From: Flavobacterium ammoniigenes | Lineage (GTDB): Bacteria; Bacteroidota; Bacteroidia; Flavobacteriales; Flavobacteriaceae | Reading direction: 5' to 3' | Assembly: GCF_020886055.1 (NCBI RefSeq) | Contig: NZ_AP025184.1 | Coordinates: 1,736,001-1,800,000, forward strand | DNA: 64,000 bases | Part shown: in pieces, positions 26,011-35,109 of the stretch | Layout: the number at the start of each line of letters is the position of its first letter | How positions within the stretch are numbered: the stretch's first letter is position 1 | Translations under genes and position numbers: made by a program | The notes under the pieces: model-generated | What the model was told of the DNA's origin: nothing | What the model saw: the letters and a program-made list of their open reading frames with translations, nothing else | Databases searched by the model: none

Positions 26011-27174
26011 ATGAAAAGAAAATTAAGAATGGGAATGGTCGGTGGTGGCCAAGATGCTTTCATCGGTGCAATACATCGTTTAGCTGCTAATATGGATGGC
26101 TTAATTGAATTAAGTTGTGGTGCTTTGAGTATCAACCCAGAAATTGCAGTAGCTTCAGGTAAAGCCTTATTTCTTCCAGAATCAAGAACCTATTTGACTT
26201 ATGAAGAAATGATCAAAGCCGAAGCGGCGTTGCCAGCTGAAGAGCGCATTGATTTTGTTACTATTGTAACTCCAAATTTTGCCCACTTTGCCCCTGCCAT
26301 GATGGCTTTAGATCATGGTTTCAATGTAGTTATTGAAAAACCAATTACCTTTTCTTTGGAAGAGGCTAAACAATTGGAACAAAAATTAAAAGAAACCGGG
26401 TTAACACTTTGTTTGACCCACACCTACTCAGGTTACCCAATGGTAAAACAAGCTAAAGCTATGGTTAGAGAAGGTAAACTTGGAAAAATTCGTAAGGTTT
26501 GGGTAGAATATCCACAGGGATGGTTGAGTAAATTGTCTGAAAGAGAAGGAAATGCACAAGCAGCTTGGAGAACAGACCCGAAAAAATCGGGAAAAAGTTC
26601 TGTAATGGGTGATATTGGAACGCATGCAGCACATTTAGCTGAATACATTACGGGTTCAAAAATTACAGACATTTGTGCCGAATTAAACACTTTAGTGGAA
26701 GGACGTGTCATGGATGATGACGGTGCCGTTATGCTAAAATTTGATAATGGTGCCAAAGGAGTCTTGATGGCTTCACAGGTTGCAGCTGGTGAAGAAAATG
26801 CAGTTAAAATTAGAGTATATGGTGAAAAAGGTGGAATCGAATGGTTGCAACACGAACCTAACTCTTTGATCGTAAAATGGTTGGATGAGCCAATGCAAAT
26901 TTTAAGAGCAGGTTCAAATTATGCACATCTATCTTCATTTGCAAGACACAATTGCAGAACTCCAGGCGGACACCCAGAAGGCTATTTAGAAGCCTTTGCT
27001 AATATTTATAGAAACTTTGCTTTAACCTTAGGTTGCAAAATTGATGGTGTTGAACCAACTCCAGAGATGTTAGACTTTCCATCAGTAGAAGATGGATTAA
27101 GAGGAATGGCATTTATTGACAACGTAGTTTTATCAGCACAATCTGATAAAAAATGGACTCCAAACGCAGTATAA
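26011..27174 (+). CDS. Gfo/Idh/MocA oxidoreductase, cytoplasmic
   Basis: 387 residues, no signal peptide. NAD(P)-binding N-terminus (MGMVGGGQDAFIGAIHRLAANM), the family EKP motif (VIEKPITFSLEEA, about 110) and the C-terminal catalytic half with GDIGTHAAHLAEY. Gfo/Idh/MocA enzymes oxidise or reduce sugars or keto sugars at a ring carbon. It starts 12 nt after the GMC gene and its stop is followed 2 nt later by the next start, so it is tightly coupled to the TIM-barrel gene. The lack of signal distinguishes it from the exported paralogue at 28645. Confidence 0.88.
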   Translation: MKRKLRMGMVGGGQDAFIGAIHRLAANMDGLIELSCGALSINPEIAVASGKALFLPESRTYLTYEEMIKAEAALPAEERIDFVTIVTPNFAHFAPAMMALDHGFNVVIEKPITFSLEEAKQLEQKLKETGLTLCLTHTYSGYPMVKQAKAMVREGKLGKIRKVWVEYPQGWLSKLSEREGNAQAAWRTDPKKSGKSSVMGDIGTHAAHLAEYITGSKITDICAELNTLVEGRVMDDDGAVMLKFDNGAKGVLMASQVAAGEENAVKIRVYGEKGGIEWLQHEPNSLIVKWLDEPMQILRAGSNYAHLSSFARHNCRTPGGHPEGYLEAFANIYRNFALTLGCKIDGVEPTPEMLDFPSVEDGLRGMAFIDNVVLSAQSDKKWTPNAV

Positions 27175-27176
27175 CT

Positions 27177-28229
27177 ATGACAACAATTCAAGGGCCAGCG
27201 GTCTTTTTAGCACAATTTATTGGAGATAAAGCACCATTTAATTCGTTAGATGGTATTTGCCAATGGGCAGCTGATTTAGGTTTTAAAGGAATTCAAATGC
27301 CTACTTTAGATGCTCGTTTTATTGATTTACAAAAAGCAGCCGAAAGTAAAACCTATGCTGATGAGTTGTCTGGTAAAGTGGCTTCATACGGCTTACAAAT
27401 TTCCGAATTATCTACTCATTTACAAGGTCAGTTAGTGGCGGTTCATCCGGCCTATGATGATTTTTTTGATGGCTTTGCTCCTGCAGCCTTGCGCGGTAAT
27501 CCGAAAGCCAGACAAGAATGGGCGGTTCAACAAATGAAATATGCAGCTCAAGCTTCTCAAAATTTAGGGCTGAATGCACATGCAACTTTTAGCGGATCGT
27601 TGCTTTGGCAATACTTCCACCCTTGGCCACAAAGACCACCGGGATTAATTGAAGAAGGATTTGCCGAATTAGCGAAACGTTGGTTACCTATTTTGAATGA
27701 ATTTGATAAAAATGGCGTAGATGTTTGTTATGAGATTCACCCTGGAGAGGATTTATTTGACGGAGAAACTTACGAAATGTTTTTAAAAGCCGTTAATAAT
27801 CACTCCAGAGCCTGTTTGTTGTACGATCCCTCCCATTTTGTATTACAACAATTAGATTACATTCAGTATATAGATTTTTATCACGAACGTATTAAAGCCT
27901 TCCATGTTAAAGATGCCGAATTTAATCCAACTGGTAAACAAGGTACTTTTGGAGGATACCAAGGTTGGGCCAACCGTGCAGGACGTTACCGTTCGCCTGG
28001 AGACGGCCAAATTGACTTCAAAACCATTTTTAGTAAACTTGCGCAATATGATTACAAAGGTTGGGCAGTTATGGAATGGGAATGCTGTATTAAAAATCAA
28101 GAAGATGGTGCTCGTGAAGGTGCTGAATTTATCAAAAAACACATTATAAAAGTAACCGACAAAGCTTTTGACGATTTTGCAGCCGTTGAAACTAACACAC
28201 AATTGAACAGAAAAAATTTAGGACTATAA
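27177..28229 (+). CDS. Sugar phosphate isomerase/epimerase (TIM barrel), cytoplasmic
   Basis: 350 residues from ATG at 27177 (MTTIQGPAVFLAQF). AP-endonuclease-2 type TIM barrel with metal-site residues spread through YEIHPGEDL, LLYDPSHFVLQQ, FHVKDAEFNP and VMEWECC. It has no signal peptide, unlike the TIM-barrel genes at 32111 and 33018. A longer frame from 27153 would overlap the preceding stop; the coupled start (TAA ct ATG) is better. In known 3-keto-glycoside pathways such proteins act as lyases or isomerases with a partner Gfo/Idh/MocA enzyme. Confidence 0.87.
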   Translation: MTTIQGPAVFLAQFIGDKAPFNSLDGICQWAADLGFKGIQMPTLDARFIDLQKAAESKTYADELSGKVASYGLQISELSTHLQGQLVAVHPAYDDFFDGFAPAALRGNPKARQEWAVQQMKYAAQASQNLGLNAHATFSGSLLWQYFHPWPQRPPGLIEEGFAELAKRWLPILNEFDKNGVDVCYEIHPGEDLFDGETYEMFLKAVNNHSRACLLYDPSHFVLQQLDYIQYIDFYHERIKAFHVKDAEFNPTGKQGTFGGYQGWANRAGRYRSPGDGQIDFKTIFSKLAQYDYKGWAVMEWECCIKNQEDGAREGAEFIKKHIIKVTDKAFDDFAAVETNTQLNRKNLGL

Positions 28230-28240
28230 TACATACAAAA

Positions 28241-28606
28241 ATGAAACGTAACTTTTTACTTCTAGGCTTAGCCGTATTAACATTAACCTCTTTCTCAAAA
28301 AATGAAGGAGACAAAAAATACATCAAAAAAACTGCGATTGTAGTACAATCAAATGATGGTGAGCGATTAATTGCCAAATCAGATTGTGTTGGATGTCATA
28401 AATTGGACAAAAAATTAATTGGTCCAGCCTACACAGAAATTGCTAAAAAGTATACAAACAATGATAAAAATATCAACTATTTAGCTACTAAAATTATCAA
28501 AGGCGGATCAGGTGTATGGGGCACAATGCCAATGTCAGCACACTCTTCTTTAAAGAAAGAAGATGCCAAATCAATGGCACAATATATTTTAGGTTTGAAA
28601 AAATAA
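28241..28606 (+). CDS. Mono-haem cytochrome c
   Basis: 121 residues with a signal peptide (about 1-20) and one haem c site CVGCH (49-53). The distal Met ligand is in GTMPMSAHSS (Met96 or Met98). A class I cytochrome in the periplasm, probably the electron acceptor for the GMC dehydrogenase, as in characterised glucoside 3-dehydrogenases. It lies 12 nt after the TIM-barrel gene. The electron-transfer partner is inference from position. Confidence 0.88.
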   Translation: MKRNFLLLGLAVLTLTSFSKNEGDKKYIKKTAIVVQSNDGERLIAKSDCVGCHKLDKKLIGPAYTEIAKKYTNNDKNINYLATKIIKGGSGVWGTMPMSAHSSLKKEDAKSMAQYILGLKK

Positions 28607-28644
28607 CATTTAGTTTTAACACTATTGACTAACAATAAATAACC

Positions 28645-30099
28645 ATGAAAAAAGAAGAAGAGAATAAACCAAATAACAATCGCCGTGATTTTATCAAAAC
28701 TGGTGCGATGGCTGCAGCTGCTTTTATGATCGTACCTCGCCATGTATTAGGAAGAGGTTTTGTTGCTCCAAGTGACCGATTGGTTGTTGCGGGTATCGGT
28801 GTTGGTGGAAAAGGCCAATCAGATATTGCGATGTTTCACAAAAGTGGTAAAGCCAATATTGGTTTCTTATGTGATGTAGATACACGAAGAGCTGCTAATA
28901 GTGTAAATGCTTTTCCAAAAGCTAAATTTTACAAAGATTGGCGTGAAATGTTAGACAAAGAACACAAAAATTTTGATGCGGTATCGGTTTCAACTCCTGA
29001 TCATACTCATGCTATTGCGGCTTTAGCGGCTATGCAATTAGGAAAGCATGTGTATGTTCAGAAACCATTAGCGCATGATATTTACGAAGCTAGAATATTA
29101 ACTGAAGCAGCTAAAAAATACAAAGTGGTTACCCAAATGGGAAACCAAGGGGCATCAAATGATGGAACTCGTATTCTTAAAGAATGGCATGAGGCTGATT
29201 TGATTGGAGATGTCCATACCATTTATGCTTGGACAGATCGTCCAGTTTGGCCACAAGGTATTCCTTGGTCAACTGCTAAACCAGAAGTTCCAAAAGAATT
29301 GGATTGGGATTTGTGGTTGGGAACTGCTCCTTATAAAAATTACGTAGACAAATTAGTACCATTCAACTGGAGAGGTTGGTGGGATTATGGTACTGGTGCT
29401 CTAGGAGATATGGGATGTCACTTATTGGAAACTCCTTTCAGTGTTTTGAAATTGAAATACGCTAAAGATGTACAATGTAGTGTTGGTTCTGTATATGTAG
29501 ATGAATTCAAACGCGGGTATTTCCCAGAAAGTTGTCCACCATCAAGTCATGTAACTTTGACTTTTCCTAAAACAGAGAAAACTTTAGGTGATGTTACCGT
29601 ACACTGGATGGACGGTGGTATTCAACCAGAAAGACCTGCTGAATTAGGACCAAACGAAATTTTTGGAGATGGTGGAAATGGAACCCTTTTCATTGGAACT
29701 AAAGGAAAAATGATGTGTGATACTTACGGATTAAATCCAAGGTTATTACCATTAAGCAAAAATGAAAACCTTCAAGTAGCACAAAAGTATGCTCGTGTTG
29801 AAGGAGGAGATGCTGGTCACTATAAACAATGGGTGGAAGCTGCAATTGCTGGTTATGGAAAGAAAGAAGTAAGTTCAGGTTTTGAAATTGCTGGACCTTT
29901 AACCGAAGCTCTATTAATGGCTAACTTAGCAATTAGAGGGTACGATGTAGTTCGTGATGAATTAGGAGAAGATGTGTATCCAGGTCGTTCTGCAAAATTA
30001 TTATGGGATAATGATGCTATGCGAATTACTAATTTTGATGAAGTAAATCAATTCGTAAAACGCGATTACCGCGAAGGATGGAAAAATTTAACATTATAA
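28645..30099 (+). CDS. Exported Gfo/Idh/MocA oxidoreductase
   Basis: 484 residues with a Tat signal (NNRRDFIKTGAMAAAAFMIVP, twin Arg at 13-14). Rossmann domain VVAGIGVGGKGQSD, VQKP motif (VYVQKPLAHDIYEA), and a long C-terminal half (WTDRPVWPQG..., GHYKQWVEAA). A Tat signal implies that it folds with its cofactor before export. Exported members of this family are common in Bacteroidetes and Planctomycetes sugar clusters. It works near the GMC enzyme and the DUF1080 protein; which keto sugar it handles is unknown. Confidence 0.88.
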   Translation: MKKEEENKPNNNRRDFIKTGAMAAAAFMIVPRHVLGRGFVAPSDRLVVAGIGVGGKGQSDIAMFHKSGKANIGFLCDVDTRRAANSVNAFPKAKFYKDWREMLDKEHKNFDAVSVSTPDHTHAIAALAAMQLGKHVYVQKPLAHDIYEARILTEAAKKYKVVTQMGNQGASNDGTRILKEWHEADLIGDVHTIYAWTDRPVWPQGIPWSTAKPEVPKELDWDLWLGTAPYKNYVDKLVPFNWRGWWDYGTGALGDMGCHLLETPFSVLKLKYAKDVQCSVGSVYVDEFKRGYFPESCPPSSHVTLTFPKTEKTLGDVTVHWMDGGIQPERPAELGPNEIFGDGGNGTLFIGTKGKMMCDTYGLNPRLLPLSKNENLQVAQKYARVEGGDAGHYKQWVEAAIAGYGKKEVSSGFEIAGPLTEALLMANLAIRGYDVVRDELGEDVYPGRSAKLLWDNDAMRITNFDEVNQFVKRDYREGWKNLTL

Positions 30100-30110
30100 T
30101 ACAAAAAACA

Positions 30111-30836
30111 ATGATTAAGAATATTTTTAAAATAGCACTAGTAACTATTTTGATGCAAACTACTAACGCTCAAACGGCTGTACCAAAAGGATTTGTTCCA
30201 CTATTTGACGGAACATCTACAACTGGATGGCATGCTTACGGAAAAAAAGCAGCAACTGCTGCTTGGAAAGTTGAAAATGGTGAATTACATTTTGATCCAA
30301 CGGCTGCTAAAAATGGACAAGGTGGCGATTTAGTAACCGATAAAGAATATACTAATTTTCACTTAAAATTAGAATGGAAAGTAGCGGCTAAATCCAACAG
30401 TGGTATCATCTTTTTTGTGAACGAAGACTTAGCAAAATTTAAGAATACCTACGAAACCGGTTTAGAAATGCAAGTTTTAGATAACGACGGTCATCCTGAT
30501 GGAAAAATAGAAAAACACAGAGCTGGAGATTTATACGATTTGATAAAAAGTACAACAGAACCAGTTAAACCAGTAGGTGAATGGAACTCAGTTGATATTG
30601 TTTGTAAATTCGGAAAATTACAAATGTTATTGAACGGCGTAAAAGTAGTAGAAACTATGCTTTGGGATGATAAATTTAAAGCTTTAGTAGCTGGAAGTAA
30701 ATTTGCTACATGGCCTGGATTTGCTGCATTTCAATCGGGTAAAATTGCCTTACAAGACCATGGAGATAATGTTTGGTATCGTAACATCATGATTAAAGAA
30801 TGGAATACGATGACCACTACTACGGGTTGTAAATAA
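30111..30836 (+). CDS. Secreted DUF1080 (3-keto-glycoside hydrolase/lyase-like) protein
   Basis: 241 residues from ATG at 30111 (MIKNIFKIALVTILMQTTNA), with a Sec signal of about 20 residues. One DUF1080 domain: GFVPLFDGTSTTGWHAYG, an internal region with SNSGIIFFV, ending LQDHGDNVWYRNIMIKEW. It would cleave or hydrate 3-keto-glycosides after oxidation by the neighbouring dehydrogenases. An upstream start at 30078 overlaps the preceding gene and lacks a signal peptide at its end, so it is rejected. Paralogue of the gene at 4639. Confidence 0.87.
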   Translation: MIKNIFKIALVTILMQTTNAQTAVPKGFVPLFDGTSTTGWHAYGKKAATAAWKVENGELHFDPTAAKNGQGGDLVTDKEYTNFHLKLEWKVAAKSNSGIIFFVNEDLAKFKNTYETGLEMQVLDNDGHPDGKIEKHRAGDLYDLIKSTTEPVKPVGEWNSVDIVCKFGKLQMLLNGVKVVETMLWDDKFKALVAGSKFATWPGFAAFQSGKIALQDHGDNVWYRNIMIKEWNTMTTTTGCK

Positions 30837-30874
30837 TAATCTACCAACTAACCAAACCAAACTATATTATACTT

Positions 30875-32104
30875 ATGAATACAACAAATAAAATAAAACT
30901 ATCCAGCATGATGTTCCTAGAATTTTTTATCTGGGGCGCATGGTTTGTGACTTTAGGAACTTTTTTAGGAACTAATTTAAAAGCGTCAGGAGCTGAAACA
31001 GCAGCTGTCTTTTCAACTCAATCTTGGGGGGCTATCATTGCACCATTTATTATTGGATTAATTGCTGACCGCTATTTTAATGCGGAAAGAATTTTAGGAG
31101 TATTACATTTAGTAGGTGCATTTTTAATGTACCAAATGTACCAATCTAGTGATTTAAGTTCTTTCTATATCTATGTTTTTAGTTATATGGTATTGTATAT
31201 GCCAACATTAGCTTTAGTGAATTCAGTTGCTTTTAACCAAATGAAAGATCCTGAAAAAGAATTTTCTTCTATTCGTGTATGGGGAACCATTGGCTGGATT
31301 GTAGCAGGACTTTCAATTAGTTATGTATTTCATTGGGATTCTGTAGAAAGTTTAGCAAACGGTATGTTGAAAAACACCTTTTTATTAGCTGGAATTGCAG
31401 CTTTAGTATTAGGTTTATTAAGTTTTACCTTACCTGCCACTCCACCTAAAGTTTCTGATGAAAAAATCAAAATTGGAGATATCATCGGTTTAGACGCATT
31501 GAAATTATTGAAAGATAAAAACTTTGCTGTTTTCTTTATTTCTTCAATCCTAATTTGTATTCCATTAGCTTTTTATTACCAAAATGCCAATCCATTTTTG
31601 ACAGAGTCAGGATTGGAAAATCCAACTGGGAAAATGGCCATTGGCCAAATTTCTGAAGCCTTGTTTTTATTGTTGATTCCTGTATTCTTTACCAAATACG
31701 GATTTAAGAAGACTATTTTAGTAGGCATGTTAGCTTGGGCAATTCGTTATGCTTTATTTGCCTATGGAAATGGTGGTGAACTTAGTTTTATGTTAATCGT
31801 TGGAATTGCTTTACACGGAATTTGTTATGATTTCTTCTTTGTTTCTGGTCAAATTTATACCAACTCAAAAGCAGGAGATAAATACAAAAGTGCGGCACAA
31901 GGTTTAATTACCTTGGCTACTTATGGTGTGGGTATGTTAATTGGTTTTGCCGTTGCTGGATGGATTACAGATAATTACAAAACAGCAACTGGAACTATCA
32001 ACTGGGAAATGGTATGGATCATTCCGGCTGGAATTGCCTTGGCAGTTTTTGTTTTATTCGCATTGACTTTCAATGATAAAAATAAAACGGAAGTTTCACA
32101 CTAA
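30875..32104 (+). CDS. MFS permease, nucleoside:H+ symporter-like
   Basis: 409 residues with about 12 hydrophobic segments, MFS fold of the NupG/XapB-like (Nuc_H_symport) group: N-terminus SSMMFLEFFIWGAWFVTLGTFL, loop IGLIADRYFNAERILG (MFS signature), and FFVSGQIYTNSKAGDKYKSAAQG. Although named for nucleosides, members in Bacteroidetes sugar clusters probably carry sugars or keto sugars. Here it would bring the oxidised product into the cytoplasm, where the signal-less Gfo/Idh and TIM-barrel enzymes act. This substrate is inferred from context. Confidence 0.85.
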   Translation: MNTTNKIKLSSMMFLEFFIWGAWFVTLGTFLGTNLKASGAETAAVFSTQSWGAIIAPFIIGLIADRYFNAERILGVLHLVGAFLMYQMYQSSDLSSFYIYVFSYMVLYMPTLALVNSVAFNQMKDPEKEFSSIRVWGTIGWIVAGLSISYVFHWDSVESLANGMLKNTFLLAGIAALVLGLLSFTLPATPPKVSDEKIKIGDIIGLDALKLLKDKNFAVFFISSILICIPLAFYYQNANPFLTESGLENPTGKMAIGQISEALFLLLIPVFFTKYGFKKTILVGMLAWAIRYALFAYGNGGELSFMLIVGIALHGICYDFFFVSGQIYTNSKAGDKYKSAAQGLITLATYGVGMLIGFAVAGWITDNYKTATGTINWEMVWIIPAGIALAVFVLFALTFNDKNKTEVSH

Positions 32105-32110
32105 TTTTAG

Positions 32111-33001
32111 ATGAAAGCAAATATCAACAGACGATCTGCTATCAAAGGAATACTTGCCAGTACTGCTGCGTTAAGTATTCCTTTAGAATTGTCTGCTTTT
32201 AATTTGCCAAAAGATAAATTAAATTCTTTACCACAATTAAAAGGTAATATCAATCATTCTGTTTCTCGCTGGTGCTTTGACAAAATCGATTTAGAAACTT
32301 TGTGCGTTGAAGCCAAAAAAATGGGAATTACTGGAATTGATTTAGTAGGTCCCGAGGCTTGGCCAACCCTAAAAAAATACAACTTAGTATCGACTATGTG
32401 TAATGGTGCCGAGTTGAATTTAGTCGATGGTTTCAATGATATCCAATTTCATGACAAACTGATTCAACGTTATACCGATATGATTCCACGTGTAGCTGAA
32501 GCAGGTTATAAAAACTTAATTTGTTTTAGTGGAAGCCGAAGAGGTAAAACAGACGAAGAAGGTTGGAACAATTGTGTTATTGGTTTACAAAAACTAATTC
32601 CGCTAGCTGAAAAACATAATATTACATTAGTAATGGAATTATTAAACAGCAAGGTCGATCATAAAGATTATCAATGTGATCGAACTTCTTGGGGAGTCGA
32701 ATTAGTCAAACGTATCAACTCAAATAATTTCAAATTGCTTTATGATATCTATCACATGCAAATTGATGAAGGCGATGTGATTCGTACTATCAAAAATAAC
32801 ATTCAATACATTGCTCATTTTCATACAGCTGGAGTTCCTGGTCGAAATGAAATTGACGGCACTCAAGAATTAAATTATCCAGCCATTATGAGAGCAATTG
32901 CTGGAACAGGTTTTAAAGGTTTTGTGGGACAAGAATTTATCCCAAAAAATCAAGATAAATTAGCTTCATTACTACAAGCCATAACTATTTGCGACATTTA
33001 A
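32111..33001 (+). CDS. Hydroxypyruvate isomerase-like TIM-barrel protein, exported
   Basis: 296 residues with a Tat-like N-terminus (INRRSAIKGILASTAALSIPLELSAF). TIM barrel of the AP-endonuclease-2/hydroxypyruvate-isomerase group with metal ligands in VMELLNSKVDH, LLYDIYHMQIDEGD, AHFHTAGVPGRNEIDG and VGQEFIP. It may be a periplasmic isomerase or lyase on 3-keto sugars. It starts 6 nt after the permease gene and lies 16 nt before the next paralogue. Confidence 0.85.
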   Translation: MKANINRRSAIKGILASTAALSIPLELSAFNLPKDKLNSLPQLKGNINHSVSRWCFDKIDLETLCVEAKKMGITGIDLVGPEAWPTLKKYNLVSTMCNGAELNLVDGFNDIQFHDKLIQRYTDMIPRVAEAGYKNLICFSGSRRGKTDEEGWNNCVIGLQKLIPLAEKHNITLVMELLNSKVDHKDYQCDRTSWGVELVKRINSNNFKLLYDIYHMQIDEGDVIRTIKNNIQYIAHFHTAGVPGRNEIDGTQELNYPAIMRAIAGTGFKGFVGQEFIPKNQDKLASLLQAITICDI

Positions 33002-33017
33002 CTAACAAAATATAACC

Positions 33018-33896
33018 ATGAATAGAAGAAGAGAATTTTTAATCAATAGCAGTTTAGTATTAGGTACTTTGGCTATTACTCCTTCCCTAGCCTTTACAAC
33101 CAAAAAAAGAGCTATTGGAATCCAATTATGGACGATGCGTGAGACTTTACCCAAAGATGTCAAAGGCGTATTGGCTCAAATTGCAAAAGCAGGATTTACA
33201 GAAGTAGAAACGTTTGGCTTTTCGCCAAAAGATAATTCTTTCTTTGGAACTTCAGTACAAGACTTTAAAGCTATTTTGGATGCCAATGGTTTGAAAGCAA
33301 CCAGTAACCATTTTGATTTCAATAATTTTATCAAAACTGGTGATCTTGGTGATTTGAATGCGTACATCAATGCGGCCAAAGTTTTAGGAAGTGAGTATGT
33401 TACAATTCCATGGATTTTACCTGAATTGAGAGGCACCTCTGCTGAAGATTATAAAAAATTAGCAAAAGGAGTCAATCAAGTTGCGCAACAATGTCATGCT
33501 GCTGGATTGAAACTAGCTTATCACAATCATGATTTTGAATTTGAACAATTTGGAAATACAAACGGATACGAAATTTTATTGAACGAAACTGATCCTAATC
33601 TAGTTGATTTCGAATTGGATTTGTATTGGGCAGTTCGTGCAGGTCACAATCCTTTGGATTTATTCAAGCAGCATCCAGGACGTTTTACTATGTGGCACGT
33701 AAAAGATATGGACAAAGCCAACAAAGAATTAAATGCTGAAATTGGAAAAGGGGCAATAGACTTTAAAGCCATTTTTGCACAAGCCAAACAATCAGGAATG
33801 AAACGTTTCTTTTTAGAACATGAAACCAATTATAGTCCAAATCCAGGTGAATCCATAAAAACAAGTTTTGATTATATTTCTAAAAATTTAATCTAG
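33018..33896 (+). CDS. Sugar phosphate isomerase/epimerase-like TIM barrel, exported
   Basis: 292 residues. Tat-type signal (MNRRREFLINSSLVLGTLA, three Arg at 3-5). TIM barrel of the same superfamily, with LAYHNHDFEF, DFELDLYWAVRAG, MWHVKDMDK and FLEHETN as the likely metal-binding strands. The third barrel of the cluster; the two exported copies differ in the loops, so they may act on different anomers or linkages. Last gene of the cluster; a perfect 19-bp terminator hairpin follows. Confidence 0.86.
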   Translation: MNRRREFLINSSLVLGTLAITPSLAFTTKKRAIGIQLWTMRETLPKDVKGVLAQIAKAGFTEVETFGFSPKDNSFFGTSVQDFKAILDANGLKATSNHFDFNNFIKTGDLGDLNAYINAAKVLGSEYVTIPWILPELRGTSAEDYKKLAKGVNQVAQQCHAAGLKLAYHNHDFEFEQFGNTNGYEILLNETDPNLVDFELDLYWAVRAGHNPLDLFKQHPGRFTMWHVKDMDKANKELNAEIGKGAIDFKAIFAQAKQSGMKRFFLEHETNYSPNPGESIKTSFDYISKNLI

Positions 33897-33910
33897 TTTT
33901 TATAATAATA

Positions 33911-33953
33911 AAAAAAGGGTATTTAATTGTTTTGCAATTAAATACCCTTTTTT
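33911..33953. terminator. Strong bidirectional terminator closing the sugar cluster
   Basis: A perfect 19-bp stem with a 5-nt loop, A6 on one side and T6 on the other. It separates the plus-strand cluster from the convergent dioxygenase gene. Confidence 0.95.
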
Positions 33954-33966
33954 ATTTAAAGTAAAT

Positions 33967-34959
33967 TTACCATTTCTCTAAACCTAAAAGTCGTTTACCC
34001 AAATCACTTAATTCAGCTGTTTTATGTTTGGTAATTTCCCATTTTCTTGGATCTCCAGGAAAAGCAAATCCTTCAGGTGCAATACGGTTTTTCCACGAAT
34101 TAATACGCCATGCTTTTAGTTCTTCATTATCTTCTTCCGCAGGCATCATCGAAATGTATTGAGCTACACGCACTTTGTCTTTGGTCAAATTAGGACGAAT
34201 TCCATGTGGTAGTAAACTATTAAAGATTAGTAAATCACCAGCCTCCATTTTAACTTTAACAAATTGATCTTTAAATACTGTCGTATCGGGTTGGAATCGG
34301 TGTCTATCTTCTGGTTGGGTTAATTTCCATGTATCATAAGTGCGAAATAATTCTGGTATACATTGAAAACCTCCCATGTTTTCATCGGTAGTATCGACTA
34401 AAGCCAAAACTCCTTGTACGTTTTGCGGTTTGGTTTCAGGGTCGTAATCCCAATGGATGAATCCTTTAAACTCATGATCGGGACGCACAGGAAAATTTAA
34501 ATTGGCTCTATCAATAGTAACCCATAGCTTTTCTGTCCCCCAAACATCTGCAAAGGCATCATATACTTTTTGCATTTGACGGTTGTCCCATTGGTATTGG
34601 TGATTGTACAATTCTACCATTCCACTATTAGTTAGCTCTTTCATTTGCATTTCTGCTCTTGGTGGTACATACCAAGTGGATGAATCGTTTGGATCTTTTT
34701 CTTCAAATTCCCAAATGAAATTAGCCAATCGTTCAGCATTTTCTTTGGGTACAGCATTTTTGATAACAATATAACCATTGGTAATCCAGAAATTCCATTG
34801 CTCTTCGGTTAATAAACGAAGTGGTTTTCCGTTAGAACGGTCATTTAATTTGTGTACACTAGATTTTGCCACTGATGGATTTCCAGGGATATCTGCGTGT
34901 GCGTTAGTCGCCATTGTTGGCGTCATTGTCGGAGTCATAGTTTTATTTTTAGTATCCAT
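33967..34959 (-). CDS. Phytanoyl-CoA dioxygenase-family protein (Fe(II)/2-oxoglutarate)
   Basis: 330 residues, cytoplasmic. PhyH-type double-stranded beta-helix with the iron triad His169-x-Asp171 (FIHWDYD) and His252 (LPHGIRPN), with Arg255 for 2-oxoglutarate. N-terminal residues 1-40 are low-complexity (TMTPTMTPTM) and outside the domain. The substrate is unknown; the divergent AraC gene and the sugar cluster next door suggest a sugar-like or small hydroxylated compound. The start is supported by TAATTTTG at 34988. Confidence 0.85.
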   Translation of the reverse strand: MDTKNKTMTPTMTPTMATNAHADIPGNPSVAKSSVHKLNDRSNGKPLRLLTEEQWNFWITNGYIVIKNAVPKENAERLANFIWEFEEKDPNDSSTWYVPPRAEMQMKELTNSGMVELYNHQYQWDNRQMQKVYDAFADVWGTEKLWVTIDRANLNFPVRPDHEFKGFIHWDYDPETKPQNVQGVLALVDTTDENMGGFQCIPELFRTYDTWKLTQPEDRHRFQPDTTVFKDQFVKVKMEAGDLLIFNSLLPHGIRPNLTKDKVRVAQYISMMPAEEDNEELKAWRINSWKNRIAPEGFAFPGDPRKWEITKHKTAELSDLGKRLLGLEKW

Positions 34960-34987
34960 AATGTAATAGTTGGTTAATTTGATAATC

Positions 34988-34995
34988 CAAAATTA
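34988..34995 (-). promoter_or_regulatory. -7 element TAATTTTG for the dioxygenase gene
   Basis: An exact TAnnTTTG match on the minus strand, 28 nt upstream of the ATG at 34959, in the 150-nt region divergent from the AraC gene. Confidence 0.5.
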
Positions 34996-35039
34996 GTTGG
35001 AATCTAGCAGTTGAATTATCACAAAATTTACCATAATTT

Positions 35040-35096
35040 GTACTATATTGACATTTTATTGGAGATTAAACTATTCAATAGTACATTTATACTATA
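35040..35096. promoter_or_regulatory. Possible operator repeats between dioxygenase and AraC genes
   Basis: The 150-nt divergent region holds the 13-bp inverted repeat ACTATT-C-AATAGT (35070-35082), flanked by two TACTATA direct repeats (35041-35047 and 35090-35096). These could be sites for the AraC-family protein encoded next door. AT-rich sequence makes chance repeats common, so this is only a candidate. Confidence 0.3.
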
Positions 35097-35109
35097 AAGC
35101 ACTAATTAT

